This document shows positions 1 through 11,403 of a stretch of 64,000 bases of DNA, in pieces. The notes below the pieces were generated by a model. The model had not been told where the DNA came from. It searched no databases and saw nothing but the letters and a program-made list of their open reading frames with translations. The position numbers were made by a program, and so were the translations under genes. This DNA comes from Irpex lacteus (taxonomy: Eukaryota > Basidiomycota > Agaricomycetes > Polyporales > Irpicaceae): positions 124,001 to 188,000 of the forward strand of contig MQVO02000038.1 of assembly GCA_001986395.2 (NCBI GenBank). Reading direction: 5' to 3'. Numbering within the stretch: the stretch's first letter is position 1; every line of letters starts with the position of its first letter.

Positions 1-329
1 CATGGCTGAGACTTTCTGTGAGGCGGCGTCTAGTAGCTCGTCGGGAACGAGGAACTGGAAGTGCTATAGAGGACTGTTCACTGGCTACGAATCTAGCTGG
101 GGGTTTTGCTTACCGTAAGAACTTTAGGCACGTCCATACTTCTGTATAGCAGAGAGCCCCAAGGTATCAGCGGAATTTCATCCTTGCTCAGCATGGCCAA
201 TGCTGCCTCGACGAGATCAGAGGGTAGTTGGTCGAAGAGGTCTTCGGGCAGTTCTGGTATTTCATGCTTTGTCGATGGAGTGTGTCGTTGAGGTAATGGC
301 ACTGGGAGAGCAGAGATTGTTGTGATCAT
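1..329 (-). CDS. Unknown-family protein, 3' part cut by the window edge
   Basis: This is the 5' part of a gene that continues leftward out of the window. Exon 1 (329-114, 72 codons) starts at the ATG at 329. A 50-bp intron (donor GTAAGC, acceptor TATAG) leads into exon 2 (63-1). The readable protein is clearly paralogous to the two-repeat gene at 42,622-44,357: both have a stretch around LPSDLVEAALAML, then IPWGSLLYR or IAWGSLLYR, with the intron at the same codon and the next exon starting HFQFLVPDELLD. I do not recognise a named domain. The LPSDL segment faintly resembles an F-box start, but I would not call it one. Function unknown. Confidence 0.6.
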
Positions 330-900
330 CGTGGGCAAGGTAGATAATAGTCGACGTTATTAGTCCTTGAGCGTAAACTTGAAGGTCCTGACTCCAAGAC
401 GCAGTAACGAGGCAATAGACGCTAGACAAAACCGTTCCGTACTTGGAAACTGAGTTAAATCAACACGCGTCTATTTCAGCCTTGCTCCTGACTAAAACGT
501 TCTGCATACTCGATTCCAGTTCTGCATTCATATCACCACTAGGAACCAATTGATAGGTCTGTTACTATGGCTTGAAGATGTCTCACACTTCCCAGCAGAA
601 AATAAACTCATCTAAGAGGTAAGCCTGAGTACAGTTCACTCGAGTGCACATCGTTTCCTGATTGGATGTTGAAGAGCACGGTAAGGACATATATGGTCAG
701 CCGCTACATGATGGCATTAAAATTCTGTGCTCCACTTTGCTATGTGTATCTCGACAATGAACAACTCTCGCGCATGCGGTCGGGTCCTGAGAACGGCTCC
801 GAGTCTTCGACAACGTTCATACCGTTACGGTGCACCGTATGTTGCCGTTGCTTCATTCAGAGTAAAGACGTACTCTAATCTAACGCTTACAAGATCTAGA
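330..900. other. Intergenic region
   Basis: No gene that I can support. The region separates the unknown-family gene (minus strand) from the DHH gene (plus strand), so it should hold two divergent promoters. Short open frames at its right end carry no recognisable domain and overlap the expected leader of the DHH gene. Confidence 0.5.
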
Positions 901-2465
901 ATGTCCAGCCACAGTTCGAGTGTTACTCAGCCGACTCAATGGCCTGCCAGCGAGGAAGCTCTACAAGCTGCTCGTGTGTTTCTTCGTCAGTGGTGAGTTG
1001 CCGCTGTTCTCCTATCTGCCCCATTAATTCATGCCTTACTTAGTGCGAAATCCAATTCCCGAACGCTTCTGCTGCCGGACAAAGACGCAGACGGCCTCTG
1101 TGGTTCCATGATAATATACCGCACTCTGGTGTCCCTAGGACTTCCGAAAGAGCAGATCTCCGTCCACTTCGTTGCCAAAGGATCAAACGTCCACGCAGAG
1201 TCCGAGCGAGAACGTATGGAAGCCTACGATTCCAAGTTTGTCATCGTGGTCGACCAAGGTAGTCGTCCAGGAGGACCAATCGTACGTGGAAAGGACGTTC
1301 GTACCCTCATTGTTGACCACCACTGGACAGACAAGGACGACGACTTCCCGGAAGGTGCTCAGGTGCTTTCTGCGGCTCGCTACGAACCGGTAGCAACGTC
1401 AAGCACCCTTGCGTATGTCCTATGCAGACCTGTGATTGGGGAAAGCCATCGAGAGGAGATTGACTACCTTTGCGCGGTCGGGACGTACGGAGACTTGGGG
1501 ACTTCGTTCAGCTTCAAACCGTCGCCACCGTGGCCGCTCGGCGATATGCAAGCTTGCGTGCGGCGGTGTACGAAGAAGGTTCTAGGTGACGCCGTCAGTC
1601 TGCTCAACGCACGTAAGCATCATCGAAAGCACTGGTGTATGAGAATGCCACACTGATGAAGGATATACAGCTCGCAGAACCGCAACATACGACGTCCAGT
1701 CTGCCTGGTCTGCATTACTCCAAACGAAGACTTCTCCCCGCTCTATAATCTCTTCTGCACGCCTCCTCGCCGCTAGACAAGAGGTAAAGACCGAAATCGC
1801 AAAGGTAGCCCGTAACAGACCTTGGTTCTCCGGAGATGGGCGGATTGCGCTCATTCGAGTCACGAGCGGAGCGCAAGTGCATCCAGTCATTGCGACGCGC
1901 TGGGCTGGGTCGTTGAAGTCGAAGAAGCTAGAGGTAGTGATGTGTGCTAATGATGGGTACTTGCCCGGGATGACGAACTTCTCGTGTCGGGTTGCTAAGT
2001 GTGCCAAGGAAAGGATGGCGGGATCGAGTAGTGCGAAAACTGGGTTAAAGAGGAAAGTAGATGACTGTGAGCAGGAGTCAGGAGAGAAGGAAGTTAATAT
2101 TATAGCGGTTCTGAACGAGTATGCCAGTCGGGAAAGCGGCTTGCGAGAGGCGATGGGTGATAACTTTGCACGGGGACACAAGCAGGTATGTCGATACTTA
2201 TCGTCTATATTGCGTGTCATAGATTCTCATGCTCGTCGGTAGGCTAGTGGTGGCATAGTGCGCACCGAGGAATTCGAGCAGCTCTGGCGAATCATGCAGA
2301 ACTCTGCATCTGGTAACGGTGGATCAGGTATGCACTGTTTTTTCACATGTTTCGATTGTCCAGCTCACGGTTCGTTTAGGTGAGCCTGCGACGAAACGGC
2401 GAACGAAGGCCTCCGATCCCCCTGCCCAGAGGAACACGCTGGAAGGATGGTTGAAGAAGGCTTGA
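901..2465 (+). CDS. DHH-family phosphoesterase
   Basis: Five exons (901-992, 1044-1612, 1671-2185, 2243-2327, 2380-2465) join to a 448-residue protein. The N-terminal half shows the metal-binding motifs of the DHH superfamily, which covers RecJ-type nucleases and related phosphoesterases. They are LLPDKDADG (motif I, D-x-D), VIVVDQGSRPGG (motif II) and LIVDHHWTD (the DHH signature). A C-terminal region with THPVIATRWAGS-like and GYLPGMTNFSCR segments is the probable substrate-binding part. The last residues (RNTLEGWLKK) resemble a PCNA-interacting peptide with Arg in place of the usual Gln. It probably hydrolyses a phosphodiester bond in a nucleic acid or nucleotide. The exact substrate cannot be read from the sequence. 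Confidence 0.8.
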
Positions 2466-2608
2466 TGTTCAATATATGGATCACGTTTATGGAGTCTATA
2501 TTCCTACCTTGGCTGGTTATGAATCTTGATGACTTGATATAGGATATCGCGTCTCGCTTTCCACACCGCGACCTTATCACTTAAACGGAGGCCGATTCCC
2601 AAGTCACT

Positions 2609-2614
2609 AAAAAA
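2609..2614 (-). terminator. RNA polymerase III terminator of tRNA-Val
   Basis: Six T residues on the minus strand immediately downstream of the tRNA 3' end match the usual oligo-dT stop for RNA polymerase III. Confidence 0.75.
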
Positions 2615-2615
2615 C

Positions 2616-2704
2616 TGAGTCGACCCAGGATCGAACTGAGGACCTTCTGTGCTTACGACGAATGAATGTAAAACAGATGCGATAACCGACTACGCCATCG
2701 ACCC
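2616..2704 (-). tRNA. tRNA-Val (anticodon UAC) with an intron
   Basis: On the minus strand the sequence folds as a full cloverleaf. The acceptor stem GGGTCGA pairs with TCGACTC (one G-U), followed by discriminator A. There is a D arm with GGCGTAGTCGG, an anticodon stem TCTGT/ACAGA, a five-base variable loop AGGTC and a T arm CTCAG-TTCGATC-CTGGG. The anticodon loop reads TT-TAC-A and is then interrupted by an intron of about 15 bases in the usual place after position 37. The spliced loop TTTACAC gives anticodon UAC, decoding GUA valine. The 89-base length and trailing T6 fit a nuclear gene. Confidence 0.85.
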
Positions 2705-2888
2705 TTGAAGCTTGAAGGAGAGTTCTGCGAGTGCGTTTGAGATAGATTTCGAGGAAGATTATCATTGGGCGCCTCTTTGAATACGCGATTAATCTGGCGT
2801 CTATCAGAAAACTTTGAGATTGCGTTCGCCAGCAGGCTTGTAAACACCTTTACCTCCTCCCTTCCTCTTTATTACTTGTATCACTGCC

Positions 2889-4993
2889 ATGGCCGCTTCA
2901 AATCAACAAAATGGTAGTGCTGAGGCTCCCATTGACCTCGCTAACCCTACTGTTGTCGGTATCAACTTTGGCAACTCCTACGCCTCGATTTCCGTCTTGA
3001 ACAAGGTACGGGGGTCTTGTATAGGAATGGGGGTCGGGAACTATTGGGATTGACGTGGTTATTTTTTGTTCGTAGCAAGGAAACCCGGATTGCATCGCCA
3101 ACGAGGACGGTGAACGTCAGATTGCTTGTGCCGTGAGCTTCCAAGGAGAGGAGATCGTGAGTTGTCCGTCCCTAAATGCATCACATTAATCTTAAGCGGA
3201 TTCACTAGTACATTGGAAACCAAGCGAAACACCAACTCGTAAAGAATGCCCAAAACACGATCACTGGCTTCAGGAACTTGCTAGGCAAGAAGTGAGTTAT
3301 CGTTTACGCATGAATCCGCGCTGGAAAGTGACGGCGTCCTCTACCTAGATTCTCAGAGATCGATACATCGAAGCCCACGACCTCTGCCCCCGTCATTGAG
3401 CATCCCGAGCAGGCAGGCGTCCCCGCATACAAAGTGCAAGTTCTTCAAGCGGCGCCTCTCCCATTGCCCACTTCAACCACTACGACTCAACAAAACACGC
3501 CTCTTGCCTCTCAGGTAGCCACCCCGCGCTCTGAGCCCACACCTGCGACGCGTATCCTCTCCGTCTCCGAAGTCACTACGATCTTCATCAAATCCCTCCT
3601 GCAATCTGCGGAAGATTTCCTTGGCAAGAAGGTTCAGGGAGCTGTCATCACTGTCCCAGCGTGGTTCAACTCTGAACAAAAGAAGGCTTTGGAGGCTGCC
3701 GCCACCGACGCTGGTGTCACTGTCCTTCAACTCTTGGAAGAGGCAGGTGCAGCTGCCGTCGCTGTTCTTTCCAACCCACCAACTCCTTCCGGCCCCGAGC
3801 TCTCAGAGGACCGCACTCAACTCGTCGTCGATCTTGGAGCCTCAGCGCTCGAGCTCTCCTTGTTGAGCATTCGTCAAGGCCTCATCCACTCGCTCGCCTA
3901 TGTCTCGGACCACAGCCTCGGCGGAGACGCTATCGACGACAAAATCATCAAGTTCTTCGCCAAGGAGTTCACCAAGAAGACAAAGGTCCCGCTCACCGTC
4001 GCACCTGCTCCCGCCGACTCCAAGCAAGATCAGCGCGCCGAAGCTAAACTGCGTCTTGCGGTTGAGCACACCAAGCGCACCGTCAGCGCCTCGAGCGGTG
4101 CTGCAACGTGCTCTGTCGAGTCCCTCAAGGATGGTATGGACTACACAGGCTCGATCAACCGTATGAGGTTCGACATCGAAGTCCGAAGCATCTACGCTGG
4201 TGTAGGCGAGCAAGTCAAGAAGCTCGTTGCTTCTGCTGGCTTGGACTTGTTCGACGTCGACGAGATCGTTTACGTCGGTGGAAGTGCCTCTCTTCCCGGG
4301 TTGGACGAACACCTCGCTGGTATTGGTTTCCAGGAGGACGTCGTCACGCCCTTCTCCAACGGCTCAGTCGTCGGAGGCGGTGTCGGAGACCCTACCACGC
4401 TTCTCAGCCGTGGAGCAGTCGTGCAGGCCAAGTTGTTGGCTGGCCTCGGCGAGACTACGGAGGAGGAGAAGGAGGTCAAGGCTGCGTTCCATGAGAAGAC
4501 GGAGAACTGGACGGGTGCAAAGGTCACAAGCAAGAGCATCGGGCTGGTCTTCCCTGAGGCATCTGCTGAGGGACAGGAGGAGAACGCTTTGGGCGGACAG
4601 TGGATCCCTCTTGTGCTACGTGAGACTCCATTGCCGTGCCGAAGGACCGTGAGGTTTGAGGTCGAGGTCGGAGATGAGAACAAGGTTGGGTTCGAGCTGT
4701 GGCAGGTCGACGAGAGTATCAAGGTGACGCTTGAAAAGCCACCGAAGCTCGAGCCTGAGGAGGACGAACCTGAGGAAGAGGAAGAAGAGGAGGAGGAGAT
4801 TGAGGTGAAGGATAAGCTCATCAGCAAGTCTGAGCTGTTGGGCGCAGTACTCTTGGAATCGAAGAAGGCTAGCGGGAAGAAGGCTAAGCTGGAGGTTCAG
4901 ATACTCATTGGAGATGATGGAAGAGTCGATCTGAGTGCGACGGAGGTTGGTGGGGAGAAGGTCACTCTCGCGGTTCCTCCTATCAGCGAATAA
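2889..4993 (+). CDS. SSZ1: Ssz1-like Hsp70 of the ribosome-associated complex
   Basis: Four exons (2889-3005, 3076-3156, 3209-3291, 3349-4993) give 641 residues. The start is the first ATG, in a CCATGG context. The N-terminal Hsp70 fold has VVGINFGNSYASISVLNK, then IANEDGERQIACAVSF, which matches yeast Ssz1 (IANPDGER...) more closely than canonical Hsp70s. Ssz1 is the atypical Hsp70 that pairs with the J-protein zuotin at the ribosome exit tunnel, helps nascent chains fold and does not need ATP hydrolysis. A very acidic run (about residues 555-575) near the C-terminus and an Ala/Pro/Thr-rich loop around residue 110 distinguish it from standard Hsp70. It converges with the GST gene, 184 bp away. 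Confidence 0.88.
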
Positions 4994-5177
4994 GGTCGCT
5001 ATGTGCTAGTACCTGTCTTATACCTATTTGTCTTTCACTCGACTGTCAATGTGAAGTTTCACGGTGATGCTGAGTATTTAGCGTTTATATGCGTGCATTA
5101 TATTCGAAATATACAGTAAGTATCGTTACACTCCACATCGTCCGCACGCTTCCAAGCAAACTGCTTGTCCAGCCCGC

Positions 5178-6384
5178 TTAGGCTTTCAACGCAGGCAAGA
5201 TATATGGTATTGGCCCCCGAGGATACGTCTTGTACTTGAATGTGGCCGCATACCCTCGAATGATCTGTATCACACATCGCATCCCATTAGCACCAGTATA
5301 CGCACAACCATCAATCATACTACCTCTACTCACATGTTCGAAGTTCGTCGTCTTCTTGAAAGCCCCACGCGTGAGGTCCGTCTCATCCCAGTACAACCTC
5401 CTATACCACCTATCCAAGTACGGATACTCGTACCGTATCATCTTCAAATTGGCCTTGAACAACGTAAAGTACCCCACATCGAAACGTGCGATGGTCGTAT
5501 ACAGCCTGATATCAGCCTCCGTGATATGCTGCCCAAACAAGAACGGTCCCTTGCCGCTCTCGACGTTCCCTTTAAGCAGAGCTTCGAGCCTATCGAGCGA
5601 CGCGAACAATGGATAGAGATGAGCCTCGTACGCCTCTTGCGTCGTCGCAAAGCCGGTTTTGTACACGCCGTTATTGACGGTATTGTACACCCACTCGTTC
5701 AACTCGTCGATCTCCTTGCGCAGTGGACCCTCCGGGTAATACCCTCCAAAGCCATGCGCAGACTCCCTACGCTCGGGTGGGAGCAGTCCGTCGAATGCAG
5801 TGAAGAACATACGGATGATCTCGCTCGACTCGTTGTTGACGATGGTTTCCCGCTTTTTGTCCCAGAGGACGGGGACGGTGTAGCGGCCTACGTAGGATGG
5901 CTCGGCTTTGAGGTAGAGCTGTTTGTGCTTGGTGAATCCGTAGAGTGGGTCGTGCGGGTCGGTGCCGTCTACGCCTGTGTACACCCTGGGATGATGGAAG
6001 ATGCACATGAGTAGCCGTTTGAGCTATCGTGAATCGCATGATGCGCACCAGCCCTCCTCTGTCAGTGTATAGTCCATGACTACGAGCTGGATTATATCCT
6101 CTAAGCCTTTCAGAGATCGCACCAGGTTGGTGCGATGTGCCCATGGGCACCCTAAGTTTATATACAAGACCTAATACAACATAAATAAGATCAAGGACGC
6201 ATAAGGAGTACAAGAGACGTACATAACGATCCTTCTCCGCAGGGAACTCTGCGTTTGGGTCTGGGGAGACCCAGCTTCGAAAAGAGGACACTTGTCTACG
6301 GAACTGGCCATCTTTGTCCGCAAAGTTGTGAATGCTTTTCTGTTCAGAGGTATTAGTGGTTTCGCTGGCAGTCATCGTGGACAA
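5178..6384 (-). CDS. Xi-class glutathione transferase / glutathionyl-hydroquinone reductase
   Basis: Four exons (6384-6223, 6170-6049, 5985-5334, 5264-5178) encode 340 residues. The join after KDRY restores VLYINLGCPWAHRT. This is the CPWAxR motif that marks glutathionyl-hydroquinone reductases (the ECM4/YqjG group), with the catalytic cysteine at residue 62. Downstream, YTVPVLWDKK and IVNNESSEIIRMF form the glutathione-binding thioredoxin part, and the C-terminal helical domain includes FLFGQHITEADIRLYTTIARFD. The enzyme would reduce glutathionyl-hydroquinones or use glutathione to detoxify quinones, a common need in wood- and litter-decaying fungi. A skipped exon-2 acceptor would lose the CPWA motif, which supports the chosen splice. 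Confidence 0.88.
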
Positions 6385-6973
6385 GAGAAGATGAGTAGAC
6401 GTGGTGAGTGCTTGGCATGTCTATGGGATGGGAGTGGCTGGTTATATAGGCATCTTCGACCATGATCAAAGTTGAATCTGATCTTATCTCCTCCATTATT
6501 AACGCAGCGTAAAAGACATGAGTAACCTGTAGACGAGCAGTAGAATTACCACGTCAGATTGCACCAGAGCACGGCAATCAGGCACGAGATGCACCAAGCG
6601 CCTGGCCACAACACAACTCACGTACCAGCTGATGACACACACCCCAATAATTGCCTTTTGCGTCTCTACCGAGATTGAACTACCACCCACGCTGCGATGT
6701 ACATAGCAATACGACCACCTAGCTTGGCATAGCTTACTCAGCTGGGTTCCGGAGTATGTGTCTTGACTCAAATATATGAACCAAAGGCCGGATGGAAGTA
6801 TGTCCCATCCGCACAGGTATTACTCAGCATGATCAGCGTACTAATATCGATCTACAAAGGCTCTCGTCAGCTAAATCATACGCTCACAATTCGCGAACTT
6901 ACTACCGCGGTCGCAAAGTCCATCTGCAGCACCAAACCAAACGTCATACAAGAGTGGACAACGAATTCAGTCC
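6385..6973. other. Intergenic region with GST promoter
   Basis: Gene-free space between the GST start (minus strand) and the end of the DENND11-like gene. The part next to 6384 should hold the GST promoter. I see no other structure. Confidence 0.5.
6442..6448 (-). promoter_or_regulatory. TATA-like element of the GST gene
   Basis: TATATAA on the minus strand lies about 58 bp upstream of the GST start codon, a plausible core-promoter position. Sequence match only. Confidence 0.4.
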
Positions 6974-9164
6974 TCAACTAAACCCAAACACAGCGCCCAA
7001 TACGTCTCGCCAACGTGCCCTCCTCACCCTAACTACCGTCCTCCCTCTCCTCGACTCTCCCGGACCGCCTCCCACAACCCCAGGGTGACTATCCGACAGC
7101 CACTCGATCCACCGCGCGTCGATCACACTCAGCGGCCCCAAGTCCAACGACGCCAGGTCCCTCGGGGAGAGCATCACAGTCCTCAGACCCAAATCATTAG
7201 ACTGACCACCACCAACCGACGACTCTTCCACCAACAAACTCAGTCTCTGCAGCAAACGACTATGATATGCGGCAAACGCTCGCGAGACGGATGCAGCAGC
7301 GTTGGCTCGGAACGTTTCGAAGTCTTCCTCGCTACCGTCGACATCCAACGCTGAGATCTCCACCGGTTCCTCCGTAAGCTTTCCTTTGCCTGCCCATGTT
7401 CGACTCGTGAACACCGCCGTCGAACTCTCGCTCATCCGCCTGAACACACGCTCTACCCGCTTGCTCCCATGGGCCGTCGAGTCTGCTCTACTGTCCCCCG
7501 AAGGAGACCGCCGTCTGCCGTGCTCGACTGACATGCTTTTGCTCTTGTCGTAGGTCGGAGTAGCGAGACTGTCGTCTCCGTTGAGCCGTATTCTCCCCTG
7601 ACCTTCTTCTTGCCATGCGGAGGAAGAGGAGTACCACATCCCGGCGCATAGTATACACGCGTCTTCGTATATTCTGCCTGCGTCAAGCCACGATGGTGGT
7701 ACGAGATTGAGAGGTAGTGAGGAGGGGCCCGGTGGAGGCCTGTGGCTGCTAGGTGACGACAAGGACGACGAAGATGCGTGGGAGTGGCTATGTGTATGAC
7801 TATGTGAGCTGATACTTGCGGGGATTGGAACACCTGGAACCGGAGCGAGACGAGCGAGGTCTGTCCACTACATCAAGACTTTGTTAGCGTTGTTGGTGCA
7901 TATCCTAGAGTATAGTACTAACCAGCTTGACATCACTCCACGCAAACCGTAAGGCCTCCTTCTTCCCGCTCTTCCCAGCGCGGTCTCCCATATCGCCATC
8001 GAGGCTCCCCTTGGGAACGTACATCTTCGGTCTTCCCTCGCTACCACTGACGCTTTGACCACCTACAGCTGCCTGAAATGCCAAAGCAGAGAATTCGCAG
8101 GATGTGACGTCAACCAGCAGGTCCCAGCACTTCGTCTTGTCCACAAATACAGAGTCCGTCGTACATGCTATCCATCCCCGTCCATGTCCCTGAGACTGGG
8201 TAACAGAAGCCTTACCGGAACGCTCTAGTCGGTCTATATCGTGTAATGTGACCATACCGAGCACTCTGGGACCCTCTGTGTCAGCCAATTGAGCAGATGT
8301 GGATGCGGAGGGAGCCGCATCAACGCCCTCGGTTGCGCACAGACCTCCGATAGCCCAGCACATTACGCACGCGCCTTCGACTGGAGGTTTGGTTAGGATA
8401 AGCACACGACGACGGGCAAGTAAGAATCGTGAGATGGTTAGGAGGGACGGTCCAAGGGAAGACGCTTGTAGGATGTAGGGCAAGCGCGTAGAAGGATCCG
8501 GGACTGATGTGGGGATTGTGATAGGGGTAGTAAGGTGGTTAGGAGATGATTCACTAGAAGTCGTGGCTAAGGAAGGAAGTCTGTTTTGCTCGAACCACGC
8601 CCGCGCAGGTTCCCAGTCTCGCTCAGTCGGTTCGAGTATGTCCCGATTTTCGAGAGACGAGTAGATAGTTTGCACAAGCAATTTTAGAGAGGGGGCGTGT
8701 AGCCATGGTTTAGGCTGAGAAGTTGTAGACGTAGATGTCGAGGATGAGGAGGCGGATGTCGTAGGCGCAGCAAGGAGGATACCGAGGGAGGACAACCGGT
8801 ACCCGCGGTGACCGTGCTCCTCTGTCCGTCGCCGACGAAAGACGCACAACCCGGGGTGGTCGCCCCGAGAGAAGTACCTTCACACACCGCAGGTTCATTA
8901 GCTGGTTCATGAACGGGGACCGACTCTTTCTCAAATCATAACACTCACACAATATCTTCCTCGATTGTGTGCAGTCCGCTAGGCAGACAGCTGAACTCGA
9001 CGTTGGTAAGGTCGACGTCGTCTGACGCTTTGAGCGACCAGTCTACGACGTTTCCCCGGGTCGGGTGGAATGAACAGTGGAATATAGCCACTTTCAAGAG
9101 CTCAGATTAGCTGTATAATTCATGGTGGAATACACACACCCGCGTCGTGGGGAACGTCGACCAT
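6974..9164 (-). CDS. LCHN/DENND11-like (DUF2347) protein
   Basis: Four exons (9164-9140, 9090-8949, 8877-7923, 7867-6974) give 671 residues. A tiny first exon (MVDVPHDA) joins to VAIFHCSFHPTRGNVVDWSLKA, then LPSGLHTIEEDIVYF, then LCVFRRRRTEEHGHRGYRLSSLGIL. These are the conserved N-terminal blocks, as I remember them, of the DENN-related LCHN family (DUF2347). Middle blocks are RRRVLILTKPPVEGACVMCW and WIACTTDSVFVDKTKCWDLLVDVTS. The C-terminus (DLASLDLGPLSVIDARWIEWL, then ARWRDVLGAVFGF) completes the family pattern. Members are proposed Rab-regulating (DENN-type) proteins; the fungal role is not established. A His/Ser-rich low-complexity linker follows the last intron. The family call is from memory of its motifs. 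Confidence 0.72.
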
Positions 9165-9712
9165 GCTGCCTTGAACACCTTGAAACTGCGACTACTGCGA
9201 TCTACAACCCGCCTTGGCGACTGTTCGATCCGACACAGAGGGTCGAAGGAGCACCAGTATTGTACTGTGGTATATTACAGCCCTAGTGGACGTCGTGAAT
9301 GTCGTGGTCGTGGTCGTCGGTGTCGTCTCCGTCGTTTCGGAGGTCGTGGTTGCGGTTGTAGTGCATCGAGGATCAATTGACCAGGGTGATCCGTAGGTAC
9401 GCCGGGTTGAGCGGAGTAAGGTTAGGGTTTCCCACAACTCCAAGTCCCAGTCTTCACCTCCTTCTTTTTCACTCGACACTCAAGTAGTATCAGGTCTCGT
9501 CGCTCTCTTGCCATGCTGCAAGTATTCAGTGCATGCACTTACTACGTACGAGCATGGCCAAGGTATGCATACTGCACCGGACGCACATATCGTTGACGTC
9601 CTTTTCATGTCGACTTGAAGGCACGTACTTGATACCTACTCGTTCAATGCTGATATGGATCAAGGGAAGATGTGATCTGCTCGCTTAATACCACAGATCT
9701 AGATGTTGTGAG
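9165..9712. other. Intergenic, with a GTC-rich imperfect trinucleotide tract
   Basis: No supported gene. Positions about 9,286-9,366 are a degenerate GTC/GTG trinucleotide tract. On the minus strand it creates an open frame rich in threonine, which I regard as low complexity rather than a gene. Confidence 0.5.
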
Positions 9713-10037
9713 TACTGTAGCAGTATGACCTGATGAACGGCCGTGAACTGAACATCTGGTCACGCGTCACAAGCACGTTTGAACATTCATCTGTCGACGT
9801 GACATGGGCGGTTAGTGATATTTTTTTCAATTTTTTTCTTGTGGCCCTCGCACTCGTCGATTTGCCACTGAAAGACGGTAACAGAGAGAGTAGCAAGCAC
9901 GGTGCTGCAGATGTTCATAGCGCCTACTGAACATGAACGTTCGGTCACAGGTCACAAAGAGCTTTGAACATCAAAAAGTTTGAACATCTACGCGTCACAC
10001 GTCACATGGACGAACATCAGGTCATACTGCTACAGTA
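9713..10037. mobile_element. MITE with 21-bp perfect TIRs and TA target duplication
   Basis: Inverted repeats 9715-9735 and 10,015-10,035 are perfect over 21 bp and begin CTGTAGCAG. They are flanked by TA at 9713-9714 and 10,036-10,037, giving a 321-bp element without coding capacity. The interior carries several copies of a motif near GGTCAC..GTCACA and of TTTGAACAT. TCACGCGTCACA (about 9,760) is shared with the terminal region of the Ulp1-transposase element at 54.9-59.4 kb. The TA duplication and short TIRs fit a Tc1/mariner/pogo-type non-autonomous element. Confidence 0.8.
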
Positions 10038-10658
10038 GTCTACCCATTCATCTGGCGAGGAGAACAGAGAAAACCTCTTGGAATCGGGTCAACTAGTACT
10101 CGGAAGGGCCAAAAACTACATTGACATATGAGTGTCCGTATGACAGTACATTCCTCGATTTATACCAGTCCTGTTAATCTTTCATTGCTATAGAGGTGCG
10201 AACCCCAACCAAGGCAATAAGTCTAATCACTCCAGTAATAGAAAGCCGACGAGCATTGACAGCTATATTTCACTGTTCTCCGAATCTCTCCTATTAATTT
10301 CTCTAGGACGTCTATAAGGTTACGCCGACCTATATTCTGAACAATGACTAGGCTGTGCTATCGCCTCAGCCGTGGAAGTAGACGGTCTGCTGATCAACAG
10401 GCATCGTTTATGACGATGACAGGCTCTGTCGGTTGCCAGAGCCTGTAATTATCATACTGCGCTTACACGTCCACAGGCAAAGGTCTCTTAGTATCCTCGC
10501 ATTCAAGGCTTGCCGGATAAGCACTCGATCCGTTGATGATCGAGCGATTATTGCCAAATACAGCATAAGTCCCACCAGTACGTCTTCCGCTGATCGTCCG
10601 CGTGAGTCGTGCTCTTTTGGCCTATGGTTCTAGTAGGGAACTGATATTTGGCTTTATC

Positions 10659-10746
10659 ACAGCAATTGGTGCATGACGACAGATACGGCAGTGTGTGCGA
10701 CATACATATTGTACTGCCGTATCTGTCGTCATGCACCAATTGCTGT
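10659..10746. repeat. Perfect 34-bp inverted repeat with 20-bp loop
   Basis: Arms 10,659-10,692 and 10,713-10,746 are exact reverse complements over 34 bp, separated by a 20-base loop that starts GTGTGCGACA. The sequence immediately outside the arms does not pair. A transcript through it on either strand would form a long unbroken hairpin. It could be a microRNA-like precursor, a collapsed remnant of a foldback element, or a replication-generated palindrome; the sequence does not decide between these. Confidence 0.85.
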
Positions 10747-11244
10747 ACGCTTTACACGCCAATTAGCATATACGAAACCTCGAACAACTTCGTGTATGAT
10801 GATCGGCGTGTAGACTGGCGATCGCGTCGATCATATGCGCAAGTGATCGAGTTGTAGATATAATCTGAAAACGCAGCAACGTATCCGCAGGTTCAGTCAC
10901 GATTAGAACCTGAATCTCAAGCGCAATGGGCTTGCGGCGTGTTATATGCATGAGCCGGCCAACATTCGACTCAGCCTGAAAAAATAACAGACATGTAGAG
11001 GTATCTTGTTCACGAAGGTATGCATCTTACCCAAAGCCGAACACACGCAGTAGCATTGACGACATCGAATATACGATTCTTACACTCTAGACAGATTGCC
11101 CGGTCTCGATTAAAATCCCTTTCATGGATGTTCCCCGCATTGCTCCGCCAACTCGATCACCTCTAGCTGGATCGATCACAAGGTACGCATCCGCTGCTGC
11201 ACTTACGTGCTATGCATCCGCGTACAACTGGGATTCGAAAAAGG

Positions 11245-11251
11245 TATATAA
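11245..11251 (+). promoter_or_regulatory. TATA-like element of the kinase gene
   Basis: TATATAA lies about 155 bp upstream of the kinase start codon and is followed by a pyrimidine- and CA-rich leader, as is common in fungal promoters. Sequence match only. Confidence 0.4.
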
Positions 11252-11403
11252 GGCCTCATGCCTCCCTGCTTCAAACCTCCCATCACATCTTCCAACTTCA
11301 ACTTCACTCAAATCAAACGTTCAAGTGCGCTGGTCACTCTTGAACACACTCGCATCTCGTCTTATCACACACATTCGCTTCACTCTCCGTCACTTCTTCC
11401 ATC

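Larger units (their letters stand above)
10038..11403. other. Intergenic region upstream of the kinase gene
   Basis: No supported gene. It contains the 34-bp hairpin described separately and a shorter inverted repeat at about 10,420-10,447 (ACAGGCTCTG / CAGAGCCTGT). The right end holds the kinase promoter. Confidence 0.5.

Noticed and set aside
5334..6014. 226-codon plus-strand open frame
   Set aside because: It is antisense to the glutathione transferase exon 3, whose protein is clearly conserved.
9192..9479. Open frame on the minus strand rich in threonine, next to the DENND11-like gene
   Set aside because: It is produced by a degenerate GTC trinucleotide tract and lacks any conserved block. 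The tiny exon at 9,164-9,140 gives a better start for the gene.
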